From the NCBI GenBank assembly GCA_937995875.1, contig CALKIW010000004.1, positions 1 through 10,174 on the forward strand: DNA of 10,174 nucleotides, read 5' to 3'. The notes below the pieces were generated by a model. That model was not told the origin of the DNA, made no database searches, and saw only the letters and a list, made by a program, of their open reading frames with translations. The stretch is from an uncultured Bacteroidales bacterium (lineage in GTDB: Bacteria; Bacteroidota; Bacteroidia; Bacteroidales; Bacteroidaceae). Shown in pieces: positions 1-7,718 of the stretch (positions are counted from its first letter, which is position 1; each line of letters opens with the position of its first letter). Both the position numbers and the translations under genes were made by a program.

Positions 1-2976
1 CAGCCTTCAAAGGCTGAAACGAAATACCGTCGGGACTTGGGCAAGACAGAGGGGGAAATCAGATATGAGGAAGATTATATCGGCTTCCGCAACAATGAAG
101 TTGAGCTGGATAGAAGCCAACTGCTGGACAATATCCATCGCATACAAAGATTAGGCAACATACCCCTTAGCAACACTTTGGTAGCAACCCATGGACTTGG
201 TGCTTGCTCACTCGACATAGAGATGGAAACGGGAACGGGAAAGACTTACGTTTACATCAAGACCATGTTTGAGCTGAACAAACGCTATGGGTGGACCAAA
301 TTTGTTGTTGTGGTGCCCAGTATCGCTATTCGTGAAGGTGTGGCTAAGAGTTTTGCCATGCTCGAAGACCATTTCATGGAGCAATATGGCAAAAAGGCTC
401 GCTATTTCATCTACGACAGTAGTAATCTGCAAAAGATAGACAGCTACAGCAGCGACGCCGGCATCAACGTGATGATTATCAACACGCAAGCCTTCAATAC
501 ATCTTTGAGGGAGGGCGCGAGAAACAAAGAGGCTCGTATCATCTATAGTCTAAGGGACGATTTCAATACACGCCGCCCGATTGACGTGATTGCAGCCAAT
601 CGCCCCATTATTATCATGGACGAGCCTCAAAAAATGGGAGGTGCTGCCACACAAAAGGCACTGCGCAACTTCCATCCGCTCTTTGTGCTCAACTACTCGG
701 CTACACATAAGACCTCGCATAACTGTATTTATGCCCTGGACGCTCTGGACGCTTACCGACAAAAACTGGTGAAGAAGATTCAGGTGAAGGGTGTTACGCT
801 GCAAAATTTGCAAGGCACCTCATGCTATATTTACTTTGATAGTATCATGCTTTCAAAAAACCATGCGCCAAAGGTGAAACTTGAAATCGACGTGAAAGGT
901 AAATCGGGAATACACAGGCGCACATTGCTCTTTAAACAGTATGACAACCTTTACGCTTCTTCCAAGGGTCTGGAGGAATATCGCAACTTTGTGATTACAG
1001 ACATTATTCCAGAGCAAAACACGGTGATTTTTCAGAACGGAGACCATTTGCGTAAAGGCGATGTAATGGGCGACGTGAGTGAGGAGACCCTCCAGCGAGT
1101 GCAGATACGTGAAACGATTAAGTCGCATTTTGCTAAAGAAGAAATGCTTTTCCGTCAGGACATTAAGACATTGTCGCTGTTCTTTATTGACGAGGTGAGC
1201 AACTATAAGACTTACGATGAAGAAGGTAACACTGTGCCACAAAGGCTTTGGAACGTGTTTGAAGAGGAATATACAAACTTCTTGAATGAATATCTATCCT
1301 TTTTCGATGATGATTACCAGAAATATTTGCGCAGGTTCTCGGCAAAGCAAGTACACAATGGTTATTTCTCTGTAGATAAGAAAGGACATAGCATCAACTC
1401 CAAGCCGAAACGTGGGGAAGACTATTCGAGTGACATATCCGCCTACGACCTTATCTTGAAGAACAAGGAAAGGCTGTTGTCATTTGACGAGCCCACACGG
1501 TTTATCTTCTCTCACTCGGCATTGAGTGAGGGTTGGGATAATCCTAATGTATTTCAGATCTGCACACTTCGACATACACAGAGCGGCATTCGCAAACGAC
1601 AAGAAGTGGGTCGTGGACTTCGCATCTGTGTGGACCAGAAGGGTAACCGCATGGATTATGAACGTCTGGGCGATGCAGTGCATGAAATCAACAAACTCAC
1701 CGTTATCGCCAACGAGAATTATGAGCAGTTTGTAGAGGCACTACAGAAAGAAACCAAAGAGGCACTGCGTGAACGTCCTACAAAGGCAACAGCAGAATAC
1801 TTTGCGCAGTTCACTGTTACTGTGGCTGGTGAGAAACATCAAATCACAACGCAAGAAGCTGCAAGCATCGTGGCTTATCTGTTTGACAATGACTATGTAG
1901 ATGAGCAGAGCAATATCACGCCGGAATATCATCAAGCATTGGCCAATGGAGCACTGGAGCCGGTAAGCAAGAAGTTGCGTCCGATGGAGGCAGATATTCA
2001 CAAGCTCATCCAAGGCATCTTTGATCCTTCGGCTCTTGACGGCATGGTTGAAGACGGCAATGAGTCGGCAGAGGTAGAAAACAGCAAACTGAATGATAAT
2101 GCAAGCAAGGAGGAGTTTAAGGCTCTGTGGAATGAGATCAATCACCGATACGTTTATACTGTTCATTATGACAGTGAGGAGCTGATTACGAATGCCATTA
2201 AAGCCATTGATGGGGAGCTGACCGTAACCAGACTCCGCTATATTGTAACTACCGGCGAACAGAGTGATGACGAATTGGATTTCAACGGAGTGAGAGAGTC
2301 AGAGCGTAATTCGCTCACTGATATAAGTACTTCTACAGTGGAGTATGACCTGGTGGGTGAAATTGCACGTGGTGCTACCCTCACACGCCACACAGCAGTA
2401 CGTATTCTGAAAGGTATTCAACCAGTGAAGCAGATGATGTTCAGAAATAATCCCGAAGAGTTTATCCGCCATGTCATTCGTATCATTAAGGAGCAAAAGG
2501 CTACTATGATTATTGAAGATATTTCCTACAGCCGTACAGAGAACACTTTCGATTCGAATATTTTCACAGCAAATAAGCATAGGGAGGCAATAGACAAGGT
2601 TTACAAGGCCAAGAAGTGTATTCTTGACTACGTGTTTTGTGACTCTGACGGTGAAAGGAACTTTGCCCAAAATTTGGATGAGGCCAAAGAAGTGTGCGTA
2701 TATGCCAAACTTCCGCGCACCTTCAAAATACCTACCCCCGTAGGGCATTATGCCCCCGACTGGGCGATAGCTTTTTATGATGGGATGGGCGTTAAACATA
2801 TATATTTCATTGCTGAAACAAAGGGAGCGATGGGTTCGATGAGCATATCGCCAATAGAAAACTCCAAGATTGAGTGTGCAAGGAAGCTCTATAACATTAT
2901 CAAGGTCTCTGACGTTCGTTATGAACAGGTTACTGATTACGACAAACTTCTCGATGTCATCAATGAAATAAGCTAA
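1..2976 (+). CDS. res: Type III restriction endonuclease subunit Res (5' end cut by window edge)
   Basis: ATP-dependent restriction subunit of a type III restriction-modification system. With the methyltransferase Mod it forms a complex that translocates or slides on DNA and cuts near unmethylated sites. The frame is open to base 1, so the first possible initiator, TTG at 37, is not a real start. The opening residues QPSKAETK fit the family just after its N-terminal segment, so probably only some 20-30 residues are missing. Numbering from base 1 (991 codons): Walker A METGTGKT at 75-82, Walker B-like MDEPQ at 206-210 (DEPQ is typical of type III Res), SAT at 233-235, SF2 motif VI QEVGRGLR at 534-541, and a C-terminal PD-(D/E)xK nuclease with D920 in YAPDW and E939-T-K941 in AETKG. 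All key motifs are intact, so the gene looks functional. No methylase follows it; Mod should lie upstream, as is usual for this family. Family call is very secure. Confidence 0.95.
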   Translation, partial: QPSKAETKYRRDLGKTEGEIRYEEDYIGFRNNEVELDRSQLLDNIHRIQRLGNIPLSNTLVATHGLGACSLDIEMETGTGKTYVYIKTMFELNKRYGWTKFVVVVPSIAIREGVAKSFAMLEDHFMEQYGKKARYFIYDSSNLQKIDSYSSDAGINVMIINTQAFNTSLREGARNKEARIIYSLRDDFNTRRPIDVIAANRPIIIMDEPQKMGGAATQKALRNFHPLFVLNYSATHKTSHNCIYALDALDAYRQKLVKKIQVKGVTLQNLQGTSCYIYFDSIMLSKNHAPKVKLEIDVKGKSGIHRRTLLFKQYDNLYASSKGLEEYRNFVITDIIPEQNTVIFQNGDHLRKGDVMGDVSEETLQRVQIRETIKSHFAKEEMLFRQDIKTLSLFFIDEVSNYKTYDEEGNTVPQRLWNVFEEEYTNFLNEYLSFFDDDYQKYLRRFSAKQVHNGYFSVDKKGHSINSKPKRGEDYSSDISAYDLILKNKERLLSFDEPTRFIFSHSALSEGWDNPNVFQICTLRHTQSGIRKRQEVGRGLRICVDQKGNRMDYERLGDAVHEINKLTVIANENYEQFVEALQKETKEALRERPTKATAEYFAQFTVTVAGEKHQITTQEAASIVAYLFDNDYVDEQSNITPEYHQALANGALEPVSKKLRPMEADIHKLIQGIFDPSALDGMVEDGNESAEVENSKLNDNASKEEFKALWNEINHRYVYTVHYDSEELITNAIKAIDGELTVTRLRYIVTTGEQSDDELDFNGVRESERNSLTDISTSTVEYDLVGEIARGATLTRHTAVRILKGIQPVKQMMFRNNPEEFIRHVIRIIKEQKATMIIEDISYSRTENTFDSNIFTANKHREAIDKVYKAKKCILDYVFCDSDGERNFAQNLDEAKEVCVYAKLPRTFKIPTPVGHYAPDWAIAFYDGMGVKHIYFIAETKGAMGSMSISPIENSKIECARKLYNIIKVSDVRYEQVTDYDKLLDVINEIS

Positions 2977-2992
2977 GGGCACGTATTATCCC

Positions 2993-3034
2993 AAGCGGTA
3001 GACATCGGTTTTAACCAAGCTTCCACCGTTTTTT
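2993..3034 (+). terminator. Probable intrinsic terminator after res
   Basis: An imperfect hairpin pairs 2993-3002 (core CGGT, then GA) with 3022-3030 (TC, then ACCG). It has one mismatch and one bulged G, and is followed directly by six T residues (3029-3034). It lies 17 bases after the res stop codon, where a terminator is expected. The stem is short and the loop is long, so this is a moderate call. Confidence 0.45.
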
Positions 3035-3049
3035 CATCACCCATCCAAC

Positions 3050-3178
3050 ATGGGTCGCTATAAGTCTTACGGCTTCGGTTATGTGAACAATGCAGGCTAC
3101 TGCCTGCCCGTTTTGCACAACTGTTGCATACATACGGTTATTTTTAGCAAATACGCCGACACTTTGAATACTTTTTAG
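3050..3178 (+). CDS. Doubtful 42-codon ORF between res and lysS
   Basis: An ATG ORF ends in TAG immediately before the lysS -7 box. It encodes MGRYKSYGFGYVNNAGY, continues through a Cys-rich stretch (LPVLHNCCIH) and ends SKYADTLNTF. I do not recognise it. It contains the hairpin at 3092-3107 and has no visible ribosome site or own promoter. Taken alone I would call it chance. The one reason to record it is that SKYADT also occurs in the small ORF at 5994-6152, encoded with mostly different synonymous codons. It could be a real microprotein, the tail of a decayed gene, or non-coding leader DNA. Confidence 0.15.
   Translation: MGRYKSYGFGYVNNAGYCLPVLHNCCIHTVIFSKYADTLNTF
3092..3107. other. Perfect 6-bp hairpin in the res-lysS spacer
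   Basis: GCAGGC (3092-3097) and GCCTGC (3102-3107) are perfect inverted repeats around the loop TACT. The flanks 3083-3090 and 3111-3118 can add a partly paired lower stem (GTG with CAC, AA with TT). Only four T follow, after CCG. It could be a second terminator, a protein-binding dyad or chance. It lies upstream of the lysS -7 box, so it would not be in the lysS transcript. Confidence 0.4.
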
Positions 3179-3186
3179 TAACTTTG
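3179..3186 (+). promoter_or_regulatory. lysS promoter, Bacteroidetes -7 box TAACTTTG
   Basis: TAACTTTG followed by CA matches the Bacteroidetes primary-sigma -7 consensus TAnnTTTG. It ends 34 bases before the lysS ATG, giving a leader of roughly 25-30 nt. A TTTG at 3163-3166 is too close (12 bases between) to be an ideal -33 element, so the upstream half of the promoter is unclear. No Shine-Dalgarno sequence precedes lysS, as is normal in this phylum. Confidence 0.65.
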
Positions 3187-3220
3187 CACGTTAGAAAAAA
3201 TATATTCGAACAGATTTAAG

Positions 3221-4957
3221 ATGAACATTTTAGAACTGAGTGAGCAGGAAATTGGCCGTCGCCAAAGCCTGCAAGAACTAAAAAACATGGGGATTGACCC
3301 ATATCCTGCCGAAGAATTTCCGACCAACGCATTCTCCGCAGATATCGTGAACGAATTTAAAGACGGCGAAGAACGCGAAGTTGTGATAGCCGGTCGCATG
3401 ATGTCTCGTCGTGTGATGGGTAAGGCCAGTTTTATGGAATTGCAAGATAGCAAAGGTCGAATCCAAGTTTATGTGACGCGTGACGACATCTGTCCGGGAG
3501 AGGACAAGGATCTATACAACAAGGTATTCAAGAAGCTTCTCGACATTGGCGACTTTGTCGGTATCAAGGGATTTGTGTTCCGTACACAAACCGGCGAGGT
3601 CTCTGTGCACGCCAGAGCAATCAAAGTTTTGAGCAAGAGCCTGAAACCTCTGCCCATCGTGAAATACAAAGACGGCGTGGCCTACGACAAGTTTGACGAC
3701 CCGGAGTTGCGCGCCCGCCAACGTTATGTGGACCTCGTGGTGAATGATGGCGTGAAAGAAACGTTCCTGAAGCGCGCCACCGTACTGCGTACCATGCGCA
3801 ACTTCTTTGATGAGGCTGGCTACACTGAGGTGGAAACCCCTATACTGCAAAGCATTGCAGGCGGTGCCAGTGCGCGCCCGTTCATCACTCACTTCAATGC
3901 GCTCAACATTGATATGTATATGCGCATCGCCACGGAACTTTATCTGAAACGACTCATCGTAGGCGGTTTTGAGGGGGTGTATGAGATTGGGAAGAACTTC
4001 CGTAACGAGGGCATGGATAAATTCCACAACCCTGAATTCACCTGTATGGAACTGTATGTTCAATACAAGGACTACAACTGGATGATGAGTTTCACCGAGC
4101 GTCTGCTCGAAACAATATGTGTGGCTGTGAACGGCACCACTGAGGTGAAAAACGGAGAGCATGTTATTTCGTTCAAGGCTCCGTATCGCCGTCTGCCCAT
4201 TCTTGACGCCATCAAGGAAAAAACGGGATTCGACCTCTCTGACAAGACGGAGGAAGAAATCTATAAAATTGCCAAGGACGAATTGAAACTCGAATCGGTG
4301 GACGAGACCTTTGGCAAGGGCAAGCTCATTGACGAAATATTCGGCGAATTCTGCGAGGGAACGTTTATTCAGCCCACGTTTATCATCGACTATCCCGTTG
4401 AGATGTCTCCGCTAACCAAGATGCACCGCTCCAAGCCCGGCCTGACCGAACGCTTCGAGCTCATGGTGAATGGAAAGGAAGTGGCTAACGCATATTCCGA
4501 GCTGAACGACCCATTGGATCAGGAGCAACGCTTCATCGACCAAATGAAACTGGCCGACAAGGGCGACGACGAGGCTATGATTATTGACAAGGACTTCCTG
4601 CGTGCGCTGCAATACGGAATGCCGCCAACGTCGGGTATCGGTATCGGCATTGACCGACTGGTTATGCTGATGACGGGGCAACCCAACATTCAGGAAGTGA
4701 TGCCCTTCCCGCAACTCAAACCTGAGAAGAAAATACCGCAGAACAGTATCAAGGAATGGGCAGAGCTTGGCGTACCGGAGGACTGGGTGTATGTTCTGCG
4801 CAAAGCCGGATTCAATCTCATATCCGACATCAAGGACGAAAAGGCGCAAGGACTGCAACAGAAACTTGGCGAGATTGTCAAAAAATACAAGTTAGGCTAT
4901 ACCAAGCCCACCGTAGACGAGTTCCAGTCGTGGATTGACAAGGCACGACAAGAATAA
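3221..4957 (+). CDS. lysS: Lysyl-tRNA synthetase, class II
   Basis: Charges tRNA-Lys with lysine using ATP, in the cytoplasm. An N-terminal OB-fold anticodon-binding domain (about residues 55-155, with GRMMSRRVMGKASFMELQD) precedes the class II catalytic core: motif 1 ending EVETPIL (invariant Pro 207), motif 2 FRNEGMDKFHNPEFT (Arg 261), and motif 3 GIGIGIDRL (472-480, Arg 479). The lysine-pocket region SPLTKMHRSKPGLTERFE and the ELNDP stretch are also present. At 578 residues it is longer than the roughly 505-residue E. coli enzyme. The extra 77 or so residues (502-578) form a C-terminal extension that I know from Bacteroidetes LysS. The start MNILELSEQEIGRRQ fits the family N terminus and the promoter position. 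It is followed after 13 bases by gpsA, so the two are probably co-transcribed. Confidence 0.97.
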   Translation: MNILELSEQEIGRRQSLQELKNMGIDPYPAEEFPTNAFSADIVNEFKDGEEREVVIAGRMMSRRVMGKASFMELQDSKGRIQVYVTRDDICPGEDKDLYNKVFKKLLDIGDFVGIKGFVFRTQTGEVSVHARAIKVLSKSLKPLPIVKYKDGVAYDKFDDPELRARQRYVDLVVNDGVKETFLKRATVLRTMRNFFDEAGYTEVETPILQSIAGGASARPFITHFNALNIDMYMRIATELYLKRLIVGGFEGVYEIGKNFRNEGMDKFHNPEFTCMELYVQYKDYNWMMSFTERLLETICVAVNGTTEVKNGEHVISFKAPYRRLPILDAIKEKTGFDLSDKTEEEIYKIAKDELKLESVDETFGKGKLIDEIFGEFCEGTFIQPTFIIDYPVEMSPLTKMHRSKPGLTERFELMVNGKEVANAYSELNDPLDQEQRFIDQMKLADKGDDEAMIIDKDFLRALQYGMPPTSGIGIGIDRLVMLMTGQPNIQEVMPFPQLKPEKKIPQNSIKEWAELGVPEDWVYVLRKAGFNLISDIKDEKAQGLQQKLGEIVKKYKLGYTKPTVDEFQSWIDKARQE

Positions 4958-4970
4958 AAACGGAACAACT

Positions 4971-5966
4971 ATGTTCAATATCGGTAAGATAGCAATTATA
5001 GGAGGCGGGTCGTGGGCCACGGCCATTGCCAAGATAGTGGTGAATCGTACGCACCACATCGGTTGGTATATGCGCCGCGATGACCGCATCGAGGACTTCA
5101 AACGACTTGGACACAACCCGGCCTATCTTACTTCGGCACACTTCGATGTGGACGAAATTTTCTTTTCGTCCAACATCAACAAGATTGCGAGTGCATACGA
5201 CACTTTGGTGTTCGTGACGCCATCGCCATACATCAAAAATCATCTCAAGAAGCTCAAAATAAGTATTCGAGACAAGTTTATCATCACTGCCATCAAGGGA
5301 ATCGTGCCTGAAGACAACCTGATTTGCTCGGAATATTTCCACGAGGTCTTTGACGTTCCCTATGAAAACCTATCGTGTATCGGTGGCCCCTCACATGCTG
5401 AGGAAGTGGCGTTAGACCGTCTGAGTTACCTCACTGTAGCCTGCAAAGACTTGGTGAAGGCCAAAGCTTTTACAGATGTTTTGGACTCTGATGTTATCAA
5501 AACGAAAATCTCGACCGATGTAGTCGGCATTGAATACGCCTCTGTCCTGAAGAATGTCTACGCTATTGCGGCCGGAATCTGCAACGGATTGAAATATGGC
5601 GACAACTTCCAAGCCGTTCTCATGAGCAACGCCGTGCAGGAAACCAGTCGTTTCCTCAATGCCATTCATCCTTTAGAAAGACAAATCATTGACAGCGTTT
5701 ATCTCGGAGACCTGCTTGTAACAGGCTATTCCAACTTCTCACGAAACCGGACTTTCGGCACCATGATAGGCAAAGGGTACAGCGTGAAGACCGCACAAAT
5801 AGAGATGGAAATGATTGCAGAGGGGTACTATGGCACCAAATGTATGAAAGAAATCAACCATCATCTACATGTTAATATGCCTATACTTGATGCCGTTTAC
5901 AATATATTGTACGAACGCATCAACCCACAGCGGGAGATTAAGCTCCTGACCGACTCGTTCAGATAA
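4971..5966 (+). CDS. gpsA: NAD(P)H-dependent glycerol-3-phosphate dehydrogenase
   Basis: Reduces dihydroxyacetone phosphate to sn-glycerol-3-phosphate, the backbone for membrane phospholipids; cytoplasmic. The N-terminal Rossmann motif is IIGGGSWATAIA (residues 8-19). Lys 109 in AIKGIVPED and Lys 194 in VLKNVYAIAAGICNGLKYGDN correspond to the conserved substrate-site lysines, and GGPSHAEEVA is the family's conserved loop. Length is 331 residues, normal for GpsA. I chose ATG 4971 over the in-frame ATG 4935 because 4935 lies inside lysS and would add 12 non-conserved residues before the Rossmann strand. The chosen start lies 13 bases after the lysS stop, suggesting an operon. After the stop the same frame stays open into the small ORF at 5994. 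Confidence 0.95.
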   Translation: MFNIGKIAIIGGGSWATAIAKIVVNRTHHIGWYMRRDDRIEDFKRLGHNPAYLTSAHFDVDEIFFSSNINKIASAYDTLVFVTPSPYIKNHLKKLKISIRDKFIITAIKGIVPEDNLICSEYFHEVFDVPYENLSCIGGPSHAEEVALDRLSYLTVACKDLVKAKAFTDVLDSDVIKTKISTDVVGIEYASVLKNVYAIAAGICNGLKYGDNFQAVLMSNAVQETSRFLNAIHPLERQIIDSVYLGDLLVTGYSNFSRNRTFGTMIGKGYSVKTAQIEMEMIAEGYYGTKCMKEINHHLHVNMPILDAVYNILYERINPQREIKLLTDSFR

Positions 5967-5993
5967 TCGTGTTGGTTGAAGAAATTGGAAGAA

Positions 5994-6152
5994 ATGAGGG
6001 GAGCTAAGGAAGTAGAGGGAGTGAGCAAGTATGCAGATACCATATCATTCCAGTTCAAAGCCTTAGGCAATATCAACGAAACGGCACAGCAAGTATTTGA
6101 TGAAAACATAGCAAAACGAGCAGACTTCTCAATGCTTATTACAAAGGAATAA
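5994..6152 (+). CDS. Unrecognised 52-residue ORF after gpsA
   Basis: The ATG ORF begins MRGAKEVEGVSKYADT, continues ISFQFKALGNINETAQQ and ends ADFSMLITKE. It reads like ordinary soluble protein: mixed polar and hydrophobic residues, no cysteine, no membrane segment. It is in the same frame as gpsA, with nine codons between the gpsA TAA and this ATG, and those nine (SCWLKKLEE) are also open. I do not recognise a family. It could be a genuine small protein translated from the gpsA mRNA, the C-terminal remnant of a lost gene, or a repeat-borne ORF. It shares SKYADT with the ORF at 3050-3178. There is no ribosome site or TAnnTTTG box in front. Confidence 0.35.
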   Translation: MRGAKEVEGVSKYADTISFQFKALGNINETAQQVFDENIAKRADFSMLITKE

Positions 6153-6221
6153 TTAACAACAATTTTAAATAAGTGAGAAGAAGGATAACGGCCAAGCACG
6201 AAAGGAACAGACTAAGGTCTC

Positions 6222-6257
6222 TAACTCCTTTAACTTTTCCCAACTCCTTCAACTCTT
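6222..6257. repeat. Pyrimidine-rich imperfect tandem repeat before pgi
   Basis: Two copies of a 17-base unit, 6222-6238 and 6241-6257, match at 14 of 17 positions with a 19-base period. Each copy is itself two shorter units of about nine bases built on AACTCCTT or AACTYTT. The strand is nearly all pyrimidine plus AA. The repeat ends one base before the first possible pgi ATG (6259) and so lies in the pgi leader or promoter region. The other end of this spacer (5979-6012) is conversely purine-rich (for example GAGGGGAGCTAAGGAAGTAG). Confidence 0.6.
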
Positions 6258-6267
6258 AATGAGAACA

Positions 6268-7620
6268 ATGGAAAATATCAAATTAGACATTACAAAAGCC
6301 GAACAGTTCCTCAAGGCAGGAGCCGTGGCAGGTTTTGAATCAAAAGCTAAAGCCGCTCAAAAGGCTTTGGAGGACGGAACGTGCGAAGGCAACGATTTTC
6401 TCGGTTGGCTTCATCTCCCGACAGAAACCACAGAAGAATTTCTCAACGAAGTGCAGACTGTAGCAAACACTCTGCGCGAGAAGTGCGAAGTAGTGGTTGT
6501 GGCCGGTATCGGAGGTTCATATCTCGGTGCACGTGCCGTAATCGAGGCATTGAGCAACAGCTTTGCATGGCTCGTGAACGATAAGAAGAATCCCACCATT
6601 CTCTTTGCAGGCAACAATATTGGTGAGGATTATCTCTACGAATTGACCGAATACCTCAAAGGAAAGAAGTTTGGTGTCATCAACATCTCTAAGTCGGGCA
6701 CCACAACCGAGACCGCACTGGCCTTCCGTTTACTGAAGAAACAATGTGAGAATCAACGTGGCAAGGCAGAAGCAAAAGACGTTATCGTAGCCATCACCGA
6801 CGCCAAGAAGGGTGCTGCCCGCACCTGCGCAGACAAAGAAGGCTATAAGAGTTTTGTTATCCCCGACAACGTAGGCGGTCGTTTCTCCGTTCTCACCCCG
6901 GTAGGATTGTTGCCTATTGCCATTGCCGGCTTCGACATCAAGGCGCTCATCAAGGGTGCTCAGGACATGGAGAAAGCTACTGGTAAAGATGTGGCTTTCG
7001 CCGACAACATTGCCGCTCAATATGCCGCAACCCGTCAGGCACTGTACACACAGGCCGGTAAAAAGATAGAGATTATCGCCAATTTCCAACCTAAACTGCA
7101 CTTCATGGCAGAATGGTGGAAGCAGCTCTATGGCGAGAGTGAGGGAAAAGACAACAAGGGAATCTTCCCCGCTGCATGCGATTTCACCACCGACCTCCAC
7201 TCTATGGGTCAGTGGATTCAAGATGGTGAGCGTTCCATTTTTGAGACCGTACTCTCCGTAGAAACCGCCAATCACCGCTTAGATTTCCCCTCTGACGAGG
7301 AGAATCTCGATGGACTGAATTTCCTCGCCGGCAAGCGTGTAGACGAAGTAAACAAGATGGCCGAGCTCGGAACAAGGCTGGCTCACGTTGATGGCGGTGT
7401 GCCCAATATCCGCATCAGCATTCCTCAGCTCAACGAATACTACATAGGACAGCTCATCTACTTCTTCGAGGTGGCCTGTGGTATCAGCGGACTGCTGGAG
7501 GAGGTAAACCCATTCAACCAGCCCGGTGTTGAGGCCTACAAGAAAAATATGTTTGCCCTACTCAACAAGCCCGGTTATGAGGCAGAGAGCAAAGCCATTC
7601 AGGAAAGACTGACCAAGTAA
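6268..7620 (+). CDS. pgi: Glucose-6-phosphate isomerase
   Basis: Interconverts glucose-6-phosphate and fructose-6-phosphate in glycolysis and gluconeogenesis; cytoplasmic. Sugar-phosphate-binding motifs GIGGSYLGARA and ISKSGTTTETA are present. Signature 1 appears as VGGRFSVLTPVGLLP. Signature 2 lies around EEVNPFNQPGVEAYKK. Numbered from ATG 6268, the expected catalytic residues are Glu 290 (YGESEG), His 311 (TDLHSMGQ) and Lys 425 (VEAYKK). The 450-residue length fits the short bacterial PGI form. ATG 6259, three codons upstream, is equally open; I prefer 6268 because MENIKLDI fits the family N terminus, but both are possible. No clear -7 box was seen in the spacer, so transcription may read in from lysS-gpsA or start at a non-consensus promoter. 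A hairpin follows the gene. Confidence 0.96.
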   Translation: MENIKLDITKAEQFLKAGAVAGFESKAKAAQKALEDGTCEGNDFLGWLHLPTETTEEFLNEVQTVANTLREKCEVVVVAGIGGSYLGARAVIEALSNSFAWLVNDKKNPTILFAGNNIGEDYLYELTEYLKGKKFGVINISKSGTTTETALAFRLLKKQCENQRGKAEAKDVIVAITDAKKGAARTCADKEGYKSFVIPDNVGGRFSVLTPVGLLPIAIAGFDIKALIKGAQDMEKATGKDVAFADNIAAQYAATRQALYTQAGKKIEIIANFQPKLHFMAEWWKQLYGESEGKDNKGIFPAACDFTTDLHSMGQWIQDGERSIFETVLSVETANHRLDFPSDEENLDGLNFLAGKRVDEVNKMAELGTRLAHVDGGVPNIRISIPQLNEYYIGQLIYFFEVACGISGLLEEVNPFNQPGVEAYKKNMFALLNKPGYEAESKAIQERLTK

Positions 7621-7677
7621 ATACGCATCATCGACCCATCATGACGTGGGCAGAATGATGACTTTATCAACAACAAC

Positions 7678-7710
7678 TGTGGGTGTAGTTTCGATTACAC
7701 CCACATATTT
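7678..7710 (+). terminator. Strong hairpin with TTCG loop between pgi and the HAD gene
   Basis: TGTGGGTGTA (7678-7687) and TACACCCACA (7696-7705) are perfect inverted repeats. A G-T and a T-A pair extend the stem to 12 bp around the tetraloop TTCG (7690-7693), a very stable RNA loop type. The downstream tract TATTTTAT is only moderately T-rich. It fits an intrinsic terminator of pgi, perhaps leaky, since the HAD start codon lies only 13 bases after the stem and no -7 box is seen between them. Confidence 0.7.
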
Positions 7711-7718
7711 TATGATAC

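Noticed and set aside
37..39. TTG as the start of the restriction gene
   Set aside because: The frame is open to base 1 and the upstream codons continue family-like sequence; the gene is simply cut by the window edge.
2299..2982. Long minus-strand ORF (227 codons) opposite the restriction gene
   Set aside because: It lies fully against the conserved nuclease end of res, has no recognisable domain and reads like a complement shadow.
3512..4162. Minus-strand ORF (216 codons) opposite lysS
   Set aside because: It is the complement of the OB-fold and catalytic core of LysS, His-rich from antisense codons, with no promoter or family resemblance.
4935..4970. Upstream ATG for gpsA, overlapping lysS
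   Set aside because: It would add 12 residues not conserved in GpsA and sits inside lysS; ATG 4971 places the Rossmann motif at the usual distance.
5897..6199. Minus-strand ORF across the gpsA end and the spacer
   Set aside because: It overlaps the conserved gpsA C terminus, has no recognised family, and the plus-strand ORF is the better reading of the spacer.
6209..6220. AGAC-TAAG-GTCT small hairpin
   Set aside because: Only four base pairs, with no T tract; expected by chance at this scale.
6231..6238. TAACTTTT as a -7 box for pgi
   Set aside because: It mismatches TAnnTTTG at the last base, has no -33 partner and is part of the tandem repeat.
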